From: Firmicutes bacterium UBA4874 | Lineage (GTDB): Bacteria > Bacillota > Clostridia > Caldicoprobacterales > DTU083 | Reading direction: 5' to 3' | Length of the DNA stretch: 13,476 nucleotides | Assembly: GCA_002399435.1 (NCBI GenBank) | Contig: DHDO01000002.1 | Span: 155,112-168,587, forward strand | Shown: positions 13,462 to 13,476 of the stretch, piece after piece | Layout of the letters: every line of letters begins with the position of its first letter | Position numbering within the stretch: position 1 is the stretch's first letter | The notes under the pieces: generated by a model | Told to the model about the DNA's origin: nothing | Seen by the model: only the letters and a program-made list of their open reading frames with translations | Databases searched by the model: none | Made by a program: the position numbers and the translations under genes

Positions 13462-13476
13462 AAGGATATCTATAAT

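Noticed and set aside
1..13476. CRISPR arrays, tRNA or rRNA genes, insertion sequences, riboswitches, defence genes
   Set aside because: No regularly spaced repeats, no tRNA-like cloverleaf, no transposase frames and no long structured leader were seen; gaps between genes are all below about 215 bases.

Overview
The window reads as a piece of chromosome from an anaerobic, endospore-forming Bacillota, most likely a clostridium-like lineage of about 50 % G+C. Reasons: every gene is on the + strand with strong AAGGAG-type ribosome binding sites and some TTG starts; ScpA/ScpB, YtfJ (GerW family) and its DUF2953 partner, a DacF/DacB pair and RluB lie together as in Bacillus and Clostridia; and a biotin-dependent carboxyltransferase operon typical of fermentative or propionate-metabolising anaerobes follows. 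The genus cannot be fixed from the sequence.

Layout. (1) 1-44: possible tail of an unknown upstream gene. (2) 67-3095: xerD-like tyrosine recombinase, deoB (phosphopentomutase) and a trimeric-type purine nucleoside phosphorylase; the last two form a nucleoside salvage pair. (3) 3158-4315: a secreted D-Ala-D-Ala carboxypeptidase (DacF type), closed by a perfect bidirectional terminator. (4) 4434-7540: an extended -10 promoter emerges from that terminator and leads into a tightly packed run of an M50 membrane protease, scpA, scpB, a DUF2953 membrane protein (YtfI type) and ytfJ, ending in a second hairpin. (5) 7596-9461: a second D-Ala-D-Ala carboxypeptidase (DacB type) and an RluB-type pseudouridine synthase, followed by a 25-codon reading frame that may be a gene remnant and an AT-rich gap. 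(6) 9675-13371: four genes for a carboxyltransferase complex (12S/MmdA, a short OadG-like protein, the biotin carrier, and the 5S/OadA-type pyruvate carboxyltransferase), closed by a strong terminator.

How it fits together. Regions 2-5 combine chromosome management (XerD, ScpAB), nucleoside salvage, and wall or spore functions (two PBP5-like enzymes, YtfJ, its partner). Region 6 looks like a separate catabolic transcription unit. It encodes all three catalytic parts of a methylmalonyl-CoA:pyruvate transcarboxylase, but no membrane beta subunit, and its OadG-like protein has no membrane helix. A soluble transcarboxylase is therefore a better reading than a sodium-pumping decarboxylase.

I did not find a clearly novel system. 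The points most worth checking are the XerD-like recombinase with Ser where the catalytic beta-hairpin Lys should be, the helix-less OadG-like protein in the carboxyltransferase operon, and the short reading frame coupled to rluB.
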